Source: Ziziphus jujuba
Taxonomy: Eukaryota; Streptophyta; Magnoliopsida; Rosales; Rhamnaceae
Length of the DNA stretch: 64,000 bases
Assembly: GCF_031755915.1 (NCBI RefSeq)
Contig: NC_083387.1
Coordinates: forward strand, 7,384,501-7,448,500
Direction: 5' to 3'
Every line of letters starts with the position of its first letter. Position 1 is the first letter of the stretch. The notes beneath the pieces were generated by a model. The model had not been told where the DNA came from. It was given only the letters and a program-made list of their open reading frames with translations, and did not search any database. Shown here in pieces: positions 43,770 to 56,340 of the stretch. The position numbers and the translations under genes were made by a program.

Positions 43770-46700
43770 TTCCGAGCCGCGATTTCTGAGAATTCTTCAT
43801 GATGTGATCTGATTATGTTTTCTCGATGATCATGAGTTGTTTATGGTGACTGTTTTTAATTTAATGTGCATAGCCGTGGTTTAGTGTGATTGGCGTTCAG
43901 AATATTACTTTATTGTAAAGAGAAATAAGTTAATTGTAATCTTGTTAAAAAGTTTATTAAACTGTAGTTGTAGGCTTGGACAATGGTAGATGTGGAATAC
44001 TTATTTGGTATCACATTGTACTTATTGGTTGACTTGCTATTTGAAAATTTTCTAATGAATTTTGGACCAAACTACCAAGATAGCTTTATATAATTGTTGC
44101 CCTTGCAGCAGGAAACATTTAAACAAGGAGAGAGTAGAGAATGGATGTTTATTTTTGGTAATAGAGTAGAGAATGGTTATGGTAATTAATTTCAATGTAA
44201 TAAACAGATTTATCTTTTAAGGATTTAGGAATAGCTTTCTCATTGCTAATAATGGCTTCTTAACCCAAAAGGACAAAGTTAAAAATATATTATTATTCAG
44301 ATTTAATGGCCAGATGAATTCTTATGTCAGTTCATACTGCTTTGAGAAGCTCCTTTTAAAGCCTTTCTTTATTTGGGTCTTGACATTACTGAAAAACTTG
44401 ACATTATTGAAAGAAGAAACAAGTAAGAGAATGAGATTGCTTTCGTTAATGAAATGTTTCTCATGAGGTTTCTAATGTTGGTATGCAGGGCAAGTCATCA
44501 AAGGCTGGGACCAAGGTATTGTAACAATGAAGAAAGGTGAAAATGCTCTTTTCACAATTCCTCCGGCACTAGCTTATGGAGAGTCTGGATCCCCTCCAAC
44601 TATTCCTCCCAATGCCACATTGCAATTTGACGTGGAGTTGCTCTCATGGACTAGTGTGAAGGACATATGCAAGGATGGTGGTATATTCAAAAAAATTCTT
44701 ACTGAAGGAGAGAAATGGGAGAATCCAAAAGACCCTGATGAAGTGTTAGGTATATTATGTCAGCCGTGCTTATTTTTGTTGTCATACACATTTATCAATT
44801 ACTTTTTTTTTTTTTTAGTAACTGTTTCTGTCTGTTCTTAATGCAGTTAACTTTGAGGCTCGGCTTGAGGATGGAACACTCATTGCAAAATCGGATGGCG
44901 TTGAATTCACTGTCAGAGAGGGTAAGTTCTTTTCAACAAAGGATTCTTTCCTTCAGACTTTCCTTTTGGATTGATGACATTAACATTTTAATTATTTTAA
45001 TCAGGTTATTTCTGCCCTGCATTGTCAAAGGCTGTTAAAACAATGAAGAAGGGAGAGAAGGTGCTTCTAACTGTGAAACCACAATGTATGTCGTCTATTC
45101 AACCAACCTGTGGCTTTTCTGTTATGCATTTTTTGGTGAAAAATCCATATTATCTACTTGTTTGCTGCAGATGCCTTTGGGGAGAAAGGCAAACCAGCCA
45201 CTGGTAATGAAGGGGTCGTTCCACCTAATGCGACTCTGCAAATCACTCTAGAATTGGTGTCATGGAAAACTGTCACAGAAGTAACTGATGACAAAAAGGT
45301 CATTAAGAAGATCCTGAAGGAGGGTGAGGGATATGAGCGTCCAAACGATGGAACTCTTGTGAAAGGTATGTTGATTAATGTATTACTCTATATATATTTA
45401 GTATGCAGCACGTGTTTGCTGATTTTCTGATCTGGCTTTTTATTTTCCGTCTGTAGTGAGATTGATTGGGAAGCTGCACGATGGTACAGTATTTCTGAAG
45501 AAAGGACATGGTGATGGAGAAGATATTTTTGAGTTTAAAACAGATGAAGGTAGTGACAGTTGTCTTTCTCTTTCTTTATTGCCTTTTTGTATATGCTCTA
45601 TCCTGTGCTTATTGGTCTAATGGACAGAGCAAGTTATTGATGGGCTTGATAGAGCTGTCTTAACAATGAAGAAGGGTGAGGTGGCACTCTTGACCATTGC
45701 TCCTGAATATGCATTTGGTTCATCCGAGTCCCATCAGGAGTTGGCAGTGGTACCGCCTAACTCTACTGTTTACTATGAGGTCGAGCTGGAATCTTTTGTC
45801 AAGGTGAGGTGGTAACATTGGGTCAAATTTAATTTATATGTAAATCTAAACCCAAAATCTGTATAATAATCTTAAATTGCTTACTTCAGGAGAAGGAGTC
45901 GTGGGATATGTCCACTGAGGAGAAAATTGAAGCGGCAGGTAAGAAGAAGGAAGAAGGAAACGTTTTATTCAAGCTGGGTAAATATGAGAGAGCTTCCAAG
46001 AGATACGAGAAGGTAAAGCCTGAGAAATGTGTTGATATACTCCTAATGATTTGATTTCCTTTATTATTGTTCTTACTGATTCTTATACGTGCAGGCTGTG
46101 AAGTACATCGAGTATGATACCGCCTTTAGTGAAGAGGATAAGAAAAAGGCCAAGACCTTGAAAGTTGCATGCAATCTCAATAATGCAGCTTGCAAGTTGA
46201 AGCTGAAAGATTACAAACAGGCTGAAAAATTGTGCACTAAGGTCTTGTAAACTTTTTTTTCAGATTACCAAAAAAAATAAAAAGGTCTTGTAATTGAGTT
46301 GGTAATGATTGCAGGTTTTTTCTTCTTGCTCCTCTGAGTTTTATTTGAGTCTGAATGATTTTTATTTGAGTCTGAATGATATCGTGTTGTTATTCAGGTA
46401 TTAGAAACTGAGAGTAAAAATGTGAAGGCGCTGTATAGAAGAGCTCAGGCATATATTCAGCTGGCAGATTTGGACTTAGCTGAGCTAGACATCAAGAAAG
46501 CTCTTGAGATTGACCCTGATAACAGGTATGCACTGACTCATGACTGGATTGCCAATTTAAATTTTTAACTCTTATTCTTGTTTCAGTAGACTGGAGGTTA
46601 TTTTGACCAGAAAATAATCCTGTAGGTTGTAAATTTTCTTCTCCTTTAAATCTTTCATTTGACAAAATGGGTTATCTCTTCCCTCATAAAATAGGGACGT

Positions 46701-46809
46701 GAAGTTGGAGTACAAAGCCTTGAAGGAGAAAATGAAAGAATACAATAAGAAGGAGGCCAAGTTTTATGGCAACATGTTTGCGAAGATGACTAAATTGGAG
46801 TCTGCCTAA
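43359..46809 (+). CDS. FKBP62: multidomain FKBP with three FKBP domains and TPRs (ROF1/FKBP62 type)
   Basis: Twelve exons: 43359-43539, 43646-43732, 44489-44749, 44847-44921, 45005-45085, 45171-45365, 45457-45549, 45628-45803, 45890-46012, 46095-46241, 46398-46525, 46695-46809; 1,662 nt, 553 residues, close to ROF1's ~551. Acidic N terminus, then FKBP domains at about 55-145 ([44 protein letters not shown]), 170-260 and 285-383. The last two lack some catalytic pocket residues, as usual. TPRs (about 398-515) include [15 protein letters not shown] and carry the conserved Lys/Asn for the HSP90 tail. The C-terminal [20 protein letters not shown] resembles the calmodulin-binding region. Role: HSP90 co-chaperone in heat tolerance. 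ROF2 cannot be excluded. A 3' UTR intron (GTAAGT at ~46816) is likely. Confidence 0.95.
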
Positions 46810-46815
46810 TCAAAT

Positions 46816-47381
46816 GTAAGTTTCTTCTACCCCATATTCCTACGTAACAAGGGAAAGATTGCTATACGAACCCAAGTCTTCTTTCCCATATTTTCTACTC
46901 TTTTAAGCAAGGTGTTCTTAGTTTGACTGTTGACTGGTTTTTGTGTATGCAGAAAACAGGAGCTAAAGGCTGCGCCTATGAGCATAGACAGCAAAGGCAT
47001 AAAATAGACAGCGTCTAGTTTTAAATTATGACATTGAAGAGTTATATGCCTGAGTTTTTTTTATCTGTTTGCATACCATGCTGCATTTTATTTTCATGGG
47101 ACAAAGCCTTGTCTTTATAACACAGAGAGTCGGAACCAAATTTCTGTGCTAGGGTTTCTTCAAGTATTTGTGGTTGTTACATTTGAACTATTTTTGTTAT
47201 GCCTATCAGATTCATTACGGGAGAAATTGAGGGCAAGGTCATTAACTTCATTTTTAGGGCGAGTGGGCGACACAAATAAGTACGATAATAGAATTGTCAC
47301 ATTAATATACGGTATTTTTTTAAAAAATATATATGTATATATATCACATAGAAGTGGGAATCAATTTTTCGGGAATAGGGC
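46816..47381 (+). other. 3' UTR and downstream region of the ROF-type gene
   Basis: A GTAAGT six bases after the stop and a TGTATGCAG near 46952 suggest one intron within the 3' UTR. No other coding region is seen. Confidence 0.5.
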
Positions 47382-47937
47382 GGCCTGTTTGGTGAATTGT
47401 TTTTAAAACATTTTGTTTTGTTTTTCGAAAAGAGAAAATTGTTATCTAAGACACTACAAAAATGTTTGGCCATTGTTTTTTGAAATAGTTTTGGAAAACA
47501 GAAACAATGATAAAACAAAATAACAATATTTTGTTGTTTTTCTTTATTTCGGAAACAATTTTAATATCGTAGGAATTCATTCAAATTATCAATTTGATGG
47601 CATCCATCCATTTGATCGATCAATTTGGTAGCATTCAGCAAGGTCCAAGGTCTGTGATTGTCGAATAGGGTTGAGGTCCAGAACGAGATCTAGACCTAGA
47701 AACCCAGCCCCGATGTCTAGTGATTAGGTCTAGGGTCTGGATGGGCTTTAACATGTAATCGCTTAAATGGGTTGGAAATCCAAGACCGTGTGAGCGAGCC
47801 GAGCGCCCGCGAGTACTACAATGATCGGAAATTCTAGTTTGTCAATTATTTTTTATTTTTATTATTTTAAACAATAGGAAACTATTTTTTGTTTTCTACT
47901 TGGATAAGAGAGAATTGAAAACACTACCAAATAGGCC
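47382..47937. mobile_element. candidate 556 bp MITE-like element
   Basis: The left end GGCCTGTTTGGT and right end ACCAAATAGGCC are inverted with one mismatch, and both continue into similar TTTTCAATT/AATTGTTTT sequence. Such GGCCTGTTTGGT ends are common in plant MITEs. No matching target duplication is clear, and the middle (47640-47790) is an unrelated GC-richer stretch. Tentative. Confidence 0.4.
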
Positions 47938-48837
47938 TAAGTTCGTAAAAGAGAGTGCTTTCTTATTTTATATATTAAAATACAAATTTTATTGAATAAA
48001 ACCTCTTTTTTAGAGAAAAAAAAAAAAGGTTAAAAGGTGGAATTTTAAACAGAATGTTTATGTTCCTTTTTGATAGTTCTTTAATTGACAATTCTGACAC
48101 GTGATAGAAGACGTTATACGAAGGTTGCAGTACAATGAACCCGTGTAAATATGTTGCAATTTGAACCACTTCTCTAATGTCGTTCAAGTCCAACCTTGTT
48201 TTTCATCTCCCTAATAAGCTTCTAAGGTAAGAATAATTTTCTTATGCGAAAATGAAACCCCGCAGAGTTGTAAAGAGAGCAATGTATACTCTTTTACGTT
48301 TTTGGGCACAAATCTGGCATAGCTCTAAGTTAAATGTGACAGCCCTTCTATATTTGAATAATGATATTTCCAATTTTTTAACCTTTTAATTGCCTAGTTG
48401 TTACATTTTTTTATTGGTTTTTCTTTTATAGAAGTTATTGCATCGCGTAAATAGGACTTTTTATTTTTTTAATTTTCCTTTTGAACTCATTAAATAGCAC
48501 GTTCAACGTTCAAGTAGGTGAAAATTTATTATCCCAAAGAAAAAAAAAAAAACCAAGTTTTAAGTATAATTTGCTCAATTTTTGGCAATAAACAGCACCA
48601 GGTTAAAATTAAAAACAATTTTTTTTTTTTTTAAACTTCTTTCTTTTGAAACCTGATAAAATTAAAACTTCAAAAAGTCAAAATCCGAAGATGTGAAAAC
48701 AAACAACCATAAGCATTATGCACGTATAATGACGAAACTACCCTCCCTGAAAATTAGTTTTTATGTTCCCTTCCAATCTAATTTTGACAGTTAGGGAGAG
48801 GGGGAGAGAGGTTTCAGATTGCCGCTCAGCCAAGAGG
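47938..48837. other. intergenic before the eS8 pseudogene
   Basis: No gene seen. AT-rich with A/T tracts at 48017-48028 and 48621-48634; (GA)-rich 48792-48810 may be the remnant leader of the eS8 pseudogene. Confidence 0.45.
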
Positions 48838-50488
48838 GGTAAGACTCAGCTTTCTGTTCCTGATGCTCATGCTCAGCTTATACCCGTTTCTCTTTGTTTT
48901 ACAATTAAGCAAGCATTAGTCTCTGGTTATTATTATTATTATTATATTTTAATATGGATTTTGCACTGCTTTTGTCTCAGGTATTTCTGGGGACTCCATG
49001 CACAAGAGGCGTGTCAGTGGTGGCAAGAAGAAGGCTTAAGAGGAAGAAGCGAAAGTATGTTGTTTGAATCCTTGTTTTCTCTTCTACTAAACTGTTTATC
49101 AATGAGAAATTCCTGATTCTCTTTGTATGTGCCTTGATAGTTCTTGTTATGTGCTTTTTAAGCTACATCTCGAAATTGTTTTCCTTGATTAATTTTTTTT
49201 TTTTTTTTAAAGGGTTAAAGAAAGTCATTACAAGTAGATGGTCTTTGTCAGGACTTGGCACTTTATATTGAAATCTATCACCGTTGTTGTAGGTGGCAAG
49301 ATTGTCAACGAAGCATAGATTCTGGGATATTGGAGTTGTGGTTTAATTTGTGGCACTGTGAGTTATATACACCGTTTTAGGTTTCAATGTCTACTTTTTG
49401 CTTATTTATAGTGTTTTAACTTTTTTTAATTGGTTTGTAAGGTATGAGCTTGGTGGTCAGCCAGCAAATCCAAAACGCTCCAGCAACAAGACAGTGAGGA
49501 GACTTTGTGTCGGTGGTGGCAGTGTAAAATGGAGGGCCTTGAGGTTGGACAATGGAAATTATTCCCTGGGGTAGTGAGGCTGTGATTCGCAAGACCCGTA
49601 TCCTTGATTTGGTTTACAATGCTTCAAACAATGAACTTGTCAGGACACAGACTCTGGTGAAGAGTGAAATAGTTCAGGTAGATGCTGTGCTCCATTCAAG
49701 CAGTGGTATCTTCAACACTATGGTGTTGATATTGGTAGAAAGAAGAAGACTGCAGTTAAAAGGAGGCTGCAGAGGTAAATGATGCTCTGTTAAGTCTGTT
49801 GTTTACTTCTGTTTTTTGTTTTGGTTTCAAATTCTTTCATTAGCCATTATATTAAATTATTTGGTGTAATACAATACAAGTCTTTTTCTTGAGAATTACA
49901 CATTCTGGGGAAACGATTTTGACTTTTTGGTTAAAAATGTGATTGTGCTTTATAGTTGATTGTTTCTTGGAGAATCATCTTTTGTGTGCATCTCAATAAA
50001 CTGTTTTTATAAGAGAACTTCCTGCAAAAGCATTCTCAGATGAGTCCTGAATATAACAAATTCTTTTATATTATATTCTATCATAACCTAAGATACTTTT
50101 TGGTTTCGGTAACAATTGTAAGTTTTTTGCTGGGTATTAATTGCAGGAGGGAGACGATGCTACAGAGGAAACTAAGAAGAGCAGCCATGTCTTGAGGAAG
50201 ATTGAGAAGCATCAGAAGGATCATAAACTCGATTCCCATATTGAAGAACAGTTTGGTTCTGGTAGGTTTATGGCCTGCATTTTTCCCGGCCAGGTCAATG
50301 TGGCAGAGCTGATGGGTAAGTTTAGATAGACATAAAGGGTTTTGTGAACTTGTTTGTATGAACAGAAGTTAATTTTACTTAGTCTTACTTGTTATCAGAG
50401 GTACATATTGGAAGGGAAAGAGCTAGGGTTTTACATGAAGTAAATCCGGAGGAAGAAAGGGAAGGGCGGCACTGGCGCTGCTCCTTAA
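48838..50488 (+). pseudogene. RPS8: unprocessed pseudogene of 40S ribosomal protein eS8 (RPS8)
   Basis: Exon remnants at 48981-49054, 49442-49774, 50147-50315 and 50401-50488 keep splice sites and introns, so this is a duplicated gene, not a retrocopy. Recognisable text: [89 protein letters not shown]. Lesions: the start region before the first donor reads AGG where ATG is expected; TAA at 49037-49039; an extra C near 49563; a 2-base insertion near 49688; a base lost near 50284; TAA at 50441-50443. eS8 is a small-subunit ribosomal protein; a working copy must exist elsewhere. Confidence 0.9.
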
Positions 50489-51663
50489 ATATTGTGATCC
50501 TTATATCTGTTGATGCCCATATGAAATCTTATAGGATTTTCTCGATCTAACCCCTAGAGGAGATATTCTCTCTCATCTCTCTTTTTTTTTTTTTTAAGGA
50601 AATTTTTTTTTTTACTATTCTGTAGTTGGTGCTACTTTGCGGCATATCTGGTTGCAATTTAATGCTTAAACTAGCCAGGTAGGGTGCTTCTGCATATTTT
50701 GTTAATGATAGACTATTAATTTTATAGTTTCTATATTTTTATAACTTACACAAATTTAATGCATCAGTGTAAAAATCTATTAACACATTCTGGCGGATGG
50801 GATAATGCAATTTTTTAGGCACGTTAACTCAGTTTGCTTGTCAAATTGGAAATTTGCAAAAAATTTATCTGTTGGTGCGAAGGATAAACTGAAATGTTCT
50901 TGTAGTTGAGCATTCAATAATTAGGTAGATGCCAAAAATACGAAGAATTATAGATCAAAACTGACAGGCTTCAGCTAATAGAAAAGCCGACTTTGCATCT
51001 TGTTGGATGTACATTCTTCTCTTCTATAAATAGGTGGAAAAAATTGTACTTTTCCATTGCTAGAAACCCACCGATTGAAGATCTAGCCTATCTGAATAAC
51101 AGCATACATATAGAGGGAAGTCATAATTCACATTATCCAACCATGCAAATTGGAAGAGGCTACGCCACAAGTTGAAAGTAACAAAATTCAAACGCTAATG
51201 TAATCCAAAATATTTGGAATCATACACAATCCTCCAACAAACAAAACAAAGAATGACAAATTTGATAATGTAACAGAGCAACAAGTATACATTTGAATAT
51301 GGTATACCAAATAAACAGGTCAGGAGGAACAATCTATTCCAACTACACAATCTAGTCTTCTAGGGCCCCTTTTGAGACGTTTGATTTTTAACTTCTAAAA
51401 ACCAAATGGCTCCACAAACCATAACGATACAACAATCCTCTACCGACAATGTATAAATATAGACTGCAATTATGTGTCATGAAAAATTGACGTGTGCTTC
51501 AATTGGGAGCCAATAGTCACTAATAGCAGGTGTCAACTGCTAGAGTTCTGTAATCAGCAAAGTTTGGATGGATTTTTCAATCTCTGCCCTCTTGACCTGA
51601 ATCCCAGGCTGAACCCCAGTTGATAGCTTTCCATCACTACTCGGAAACAGTACCCAAAATGGT
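50489..51663. other. region between eS8 pseudogene and CSLC6, includes CSLC6 3' UTR
   Basis: The minus strand from 51663 down to about 51250 is the likely CSLC6 3' UTR. It contains a CAG acceptor at 51597-51599 that would pair with the donor at the CSLC6 stop. The remaining plus-strand part has no coding signal. Confidence 0.5.
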
Positions 51664-54600
51664 TTAACTTACCTGCTCCCCGATCAAATCAAGACCAACA
51701 ACTAGAAAAGTGATTCCTTGAAATAGTAGGAAGTAGAAGTGAATTCCTTGGGCAGACAACAAGCTTCTTACTGAAGCAGTTAATAATATAAAGGCAAGAG
51801 TAAGTTCTTTCCTGTATAAACGATTTCGTTTGAGTTTCCCGACTTTCTTAGATATCTCTATTTTGCTCAGCTCTTCAAGGCCTGATTCTGAGGATGACCT
51901 ATGAAGACTGGTGGTTTCCATTAGAGGAGCAGATTCCCTTTCAAAAGCAACTAGATCTGTCTCTGATGATCTTCCTAGTTTCTTGGTGACTATCCACTCG
52001 TATGAACTTCCTAAACGAAATAATCCTGATATCATGGCATTAAATTTTGTCACAGACATTGTATTCTCAAATAGAAGGTAGGGAACTATAAATGGGAATG
52101 ACCGTGGCGCTGGAAGGATATTCAAAATGGACATAATTCCAGGAACATAACAAACAACCCATGCTGGTAGCTCAGCTTCTGGCAGGAACATGGTCAGTGG
52201 TAGAATGATGCAGAAGAGAGTGAATGAATAAAATGGAAGAATAAGCTTCCGCAGGAGGAAGAACAGAAATATTAAATTTGCTTTCTTTGACACACCCACC
52301 TGAGTAAAAAATATAAAAAATATATATAAAAAAAAAAAAAAGAACACAAAAACAAAGAAAAGAAATATTTATGTGCTTGAACATCCTTAAGTTCGTCAAC
52401 CTAGTTTGCTTCTAAAGGAGACCGAAAGATCATACTCGTTCCTAATAAGCGTAAGGTTTTTTCCTTTTCTTTTGATCTTCCTCCAAGTATGTGTTGTTCA
52501 AGAACTCTCTTGAAGGCATGATCAAGAAATGTAATGTATTTCAAATGAAATCAAAACAAAAGGAACATCCATACCTTGGAACGGAGAATGTCAACAAAGC
52601 ATAAACGAAACAACTGCATTGGACCCGAATGCCAGCGATGTTGCTGTTTCTTATATGCCTCATAGGACTCTGGAAGCTCACAAAGGCACTGCAAAGAAGC
52701 ATCAAATCAGCAAACCAAAGCAGTCCCACAATGTGTAAAGAAATATATAGCGTGGATGCGAGGATGCACATACCTTAACATCATCCAGATATATGAATTT
52801 CCATCCACATAGATGGGCACGAACAGCAATATCCATGTCCTCAACAGTAGTCCTCTCCAACCAGCCACCACATTCCTCTAGGGCTTTAATTCTCCACACA
52901 CCAGCAGTACCATTAAAACCAAAGAAGTTGATAAACACACCATTGACCTGTTGTTCAACCTCAAAGTGGAAGGATAAGTTTATGTTCTGCAGTCTGGTGA
53001 GCAAGTTCTCATCCTTGTTCACGAAAGACCACCTTGTCTGGACCAATGCTAGATCATCATTCCCCTTCAAGTGAAAAAAACAAGTTTCAGTCAGACAAAT
53101 AATGAAATGAAAATCACCAAGGATCATCCAAAAATCTTATGCATTATTCAATCCTAAATTAGAGCACTCAGCGGTCTATACATGGTGGGTGGTTGATTTA
53201 CAGGAAAAGGAACAAAGCTCAAGGACAGGAACATTAAAGAAACGTGCAATCAGGAAGAGTAGTCACCTAATGTAAGACAGATCACAGACAAAATATATTG
53301 AAATTATAAAATTAAACCTTTTCAAAGTGAAATCCACACCCAAACAATCCTATGATAATAAAAAACCAAGAAGTCATAATTTTTCAGGTGGTAATGTTAA
53401 TTTATGATGATGGCCCTTCTTGCACAAGATACAAATGTGTAAAAATATCAACATATAGCCCCAACTTCCCCCCACTCCACACTCCCCAAAAGATATATAT
53501 ATGTTTATTTCTTTTAATTAAACCAACCAAAAAAAAAAGAGAAGAGGAAGAGGAAGAGGAAGAAGAAGAAGAATTAGAAGGAAGAAATGTACTTGAACAT
53601 CAAGACTTTATACGCAAAGTTCATTGCAATCTCTACTAACATCCATATCACCACCTAAACTCAGGATCTTTCAATGGTAATATGCTCTTTGTATGTGGAG
53701 TAACAACATGATAGTTGTAAATATCAAACTCTAGATTCAACAAACTGATAAAAGTTACATTTTGACTGTCAACACGAATAGTTCTTAGATTTCATCTACA
53801 CTGGAAAATGGATCATATGTAAAACAAAATACACATATATACATATCTCAAGTTTCCGAAGTGTAAATTATTCCTCAAGATCCACCTTTTAGCTTGCAAA
53901 ACCAATAGGAATTTGTGGATATATATGTTATAAAATTACCTTAAAGTAGGGGATAGTTTTCTTTAAGAAATCAGGCCCTGGCTGAAAGTCTGCATCAAAT
54001 ATTACAACAAACTCATAATCTTTTACATAATCACAACTCATAGCAGACTTGAGATTCCCTGCTTTATATCCTGTTCGCAAAAGACGATGTCTGTACAATA
54101 TGCGAACACCGCGCTGTTGCCATTTCTGTACTTCTGCCTTAATGAGGAGTTGAACATCTGTATCATCAGAATCATCGAGAACCTGTACAAGCATTCTCCC
54201 CCTTGGCCAGTCCTGGATACAAACTGCTGCAATTGATTGCTGGTAAACCTGTGAGGAAACCAATAAGAGTAATTTGCTGAAGAATAGAAACCTCAGTGAA
54301 AAGAAAAATGCAATTCAACTTAGGTTGCTACAATGTCTCATGGTAATTCTATGCAAACCATACACAAAGCAAACAAGAAAAATTGCTTATATTCCAATTT
54401 CAGTTTCTAACCTGCAACAAGAGAAGGTGGAACAGAACGAGACATGCTAAGAAAGACAAAGGAAAGTAAAGTATTGACACATCAATCTAGCAATTCACTA
54501 TCCATATTCACAAAGATAAAAAATGACTCTAGCACATGCAAGAATATTTTGTTCTAACATAAAACTAAGAGGAACTTACAATTACAACAAGCAAACAACC

Positions 54601-55671
54601 CTAAGTTCCCATTACTTGCGTAATGAATTGATGATGTTGATGCATAAAGTAGAGTCACTAAATTTAAAATTTTCTACCCAAAATACATAACGCAGAAATA
54701 GTGCATTTGCATATAGTCTCAAAAGCTTGTTTGACCTATTGTGTCAAGCGGAAGAATATTAAACACAGTCTAGGCAAAGGGTAACATTAAATAATGACAC
54801 CACCACAGCGCAAAATGAAAACTAGTTCTAATTCCCAATATAGCCGAATCCAAGCAATAAAACAAAATAAACAAAAATAAAAAATAAAAAATAAAAAATG
54901 GAACTTTTGGGGGGATAAAAGAGACCTACATCTTCTTACCTCCCTTTCATTGCACATTGGGATCTGCACCAACACCATTGGATAATCCTCCACATTCTCA
55001 TTGCCCTCCTCATCCACCGACGGAGTATCCTTATACTCCATGACCGCCTTAGGCTTAATCCTCCGAAACTTGATCCAGAAGCACCCCAACATCAACACCA
55101 CTCGATCCACCGACTGTATCAGGAACAGCACAATACATACATTCGTCAAGGTCTGCAACGGCGGCGCCAAGTAATTGGCCCGAATCTGCAACCAACTGGC
55201 GTACACCAACTCCACAAGACCCAGCATCTGGGCCGAACCCAACGTAGGTGGGCTGAAATGCCATCCTTTGAAGTAAGCAACAAGCTCGAAGCAGAGCAAC
55301 AACAGCACCACGATCAGAAACCCCTTGATTACCCTGTAAAGCCTCGACGACGCCGAATCGGCAGGCGAATCTGGGGAGGCGATACGGCGATTGGCGGTGC
55401 GCAATAATGAAACGAACCCACTGGACAAGGAGGCGAGAGAGGCGGCGATTTGCTGGAACTTGAGGAGGCAGACCCAGGAGAGTTGTCTGGCGCTCCGAGC
55501 CCGGTGCTTCTCGACGGGCCGATCAGCGGCGATGGGGCTTCGGATCTCGACGCTGAGGAAGGCAGTAGAAGAAGGGTCGTCGGACTTGTCGAGTAAGAGT
55601 AGGTCCTGGTCTCTATCTCTTTGCTTATTCCACCATTCCTGAAACTCGTAGTTTGGAGGCCGAGAAGACAT
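51664..55671 (-). CDS. CSLC6: cellulose synthase-like C (CSLC6 type), xyloglucan glucan synthase
   Basis: Five exons on the minus strand: 54940-55671, 53940-54248, 52774-53064, 52575-52688, 51664-52299; 2,082 nt, 693 residues, family-typical. All introns fall between codons. The protein has a hydrophilic N terminus ([20 protein letters not shown]), membrane segments near 120-140 and 175-205, and a cytosolic GT2 domain with D in VLDDSDD (~269), DAD (~329-331), VEDMD (~422) and QQHRW (459-463). A C-terminal membrane cluster follows ([40 protein letters not shown]). CSLC proteins build the beta-1,4-glucan backbone of xyloglucan from UDP-glucose in the Golgi. The C terminus GEQVS matches CSLC6 as I recall. 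The final VS-stop overlaps a GTAAGT donor. Confidence 0.95.
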
Positions 55672-56340
55672 AGATTAGACAGAAAATGTAACTAACGCTA
55701 ATTTATCAAGTACAGCGACTGTATGTGTGTGTACATATATATATATATATATGGATTTTTTTCAAAGATCTGTGTGTTTGTGTTTGTGTTTGTCGTGAAA
55801 AAGCTATATCTTTTTTTTTAAAATAAAAAAATAAAAATTATTCTGTGTTTGCTCAAAGTTCTTTGTTGTTTTTTCTGTGTGTGTATGATCCAGAGAAGGA
55901 AGTTGAGAGGCTCTGCTAAATTTAGAAACAAGTTAACCAAATTTAGCGGGCGTTTGCTCCTCTTTCCTCTTCTTATTCTTTTTGTGAATTTTCATGTTTT
56001 TCAATTTTTCAGAATTAAAAAAAAAATAAATAAATAATAAAAAGCCTAATTGGACTTTCTCTCATTCACACATACGGACACACCGGACGATGCCCATGTG
56101 CGTTTATGGGGTCATCATCCCCGTATTCAGATTTTTAATCGCCGCGCTCCGATTGAAGCCACGTGTTCCTCTCTTTTTGATTTTAAGATTGCTTACGTGT
56201 TTGGACGCGTCAGCTTTTTCGGCCATAATCTGCTTTGCCTTGTTACTAAAGAGGCTCTCTAGTGGTCAAGCCCATATCATTTGGACTGAGCCTCTATTAG
56301 GACTTGATTCGTTACAAATCACTAATTGAATAACTCTGTG
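55672..56340. other. CSLC6 promoter region
   Basis: A (TA)n run (55735-55753) and a GT-rich run (55769-55793) lie upstream of the CSLC6 start. No other gene is supported; the short plus-strand frames at 55849-56329 show no recognisable features. Confidence 0.45.

Noticed and set aside
49552..49782. Separate small gene from [18 protein letters not shown]
   Set aside because: It is the frameshifted middle of the eS8 pseudogene, not an independent gene.
55849..56329. Three short plus-strand frames upstream of CSLC6
   Set aside because: Unrelated hydrophobic or mixed composition, no domain, no supporting context.
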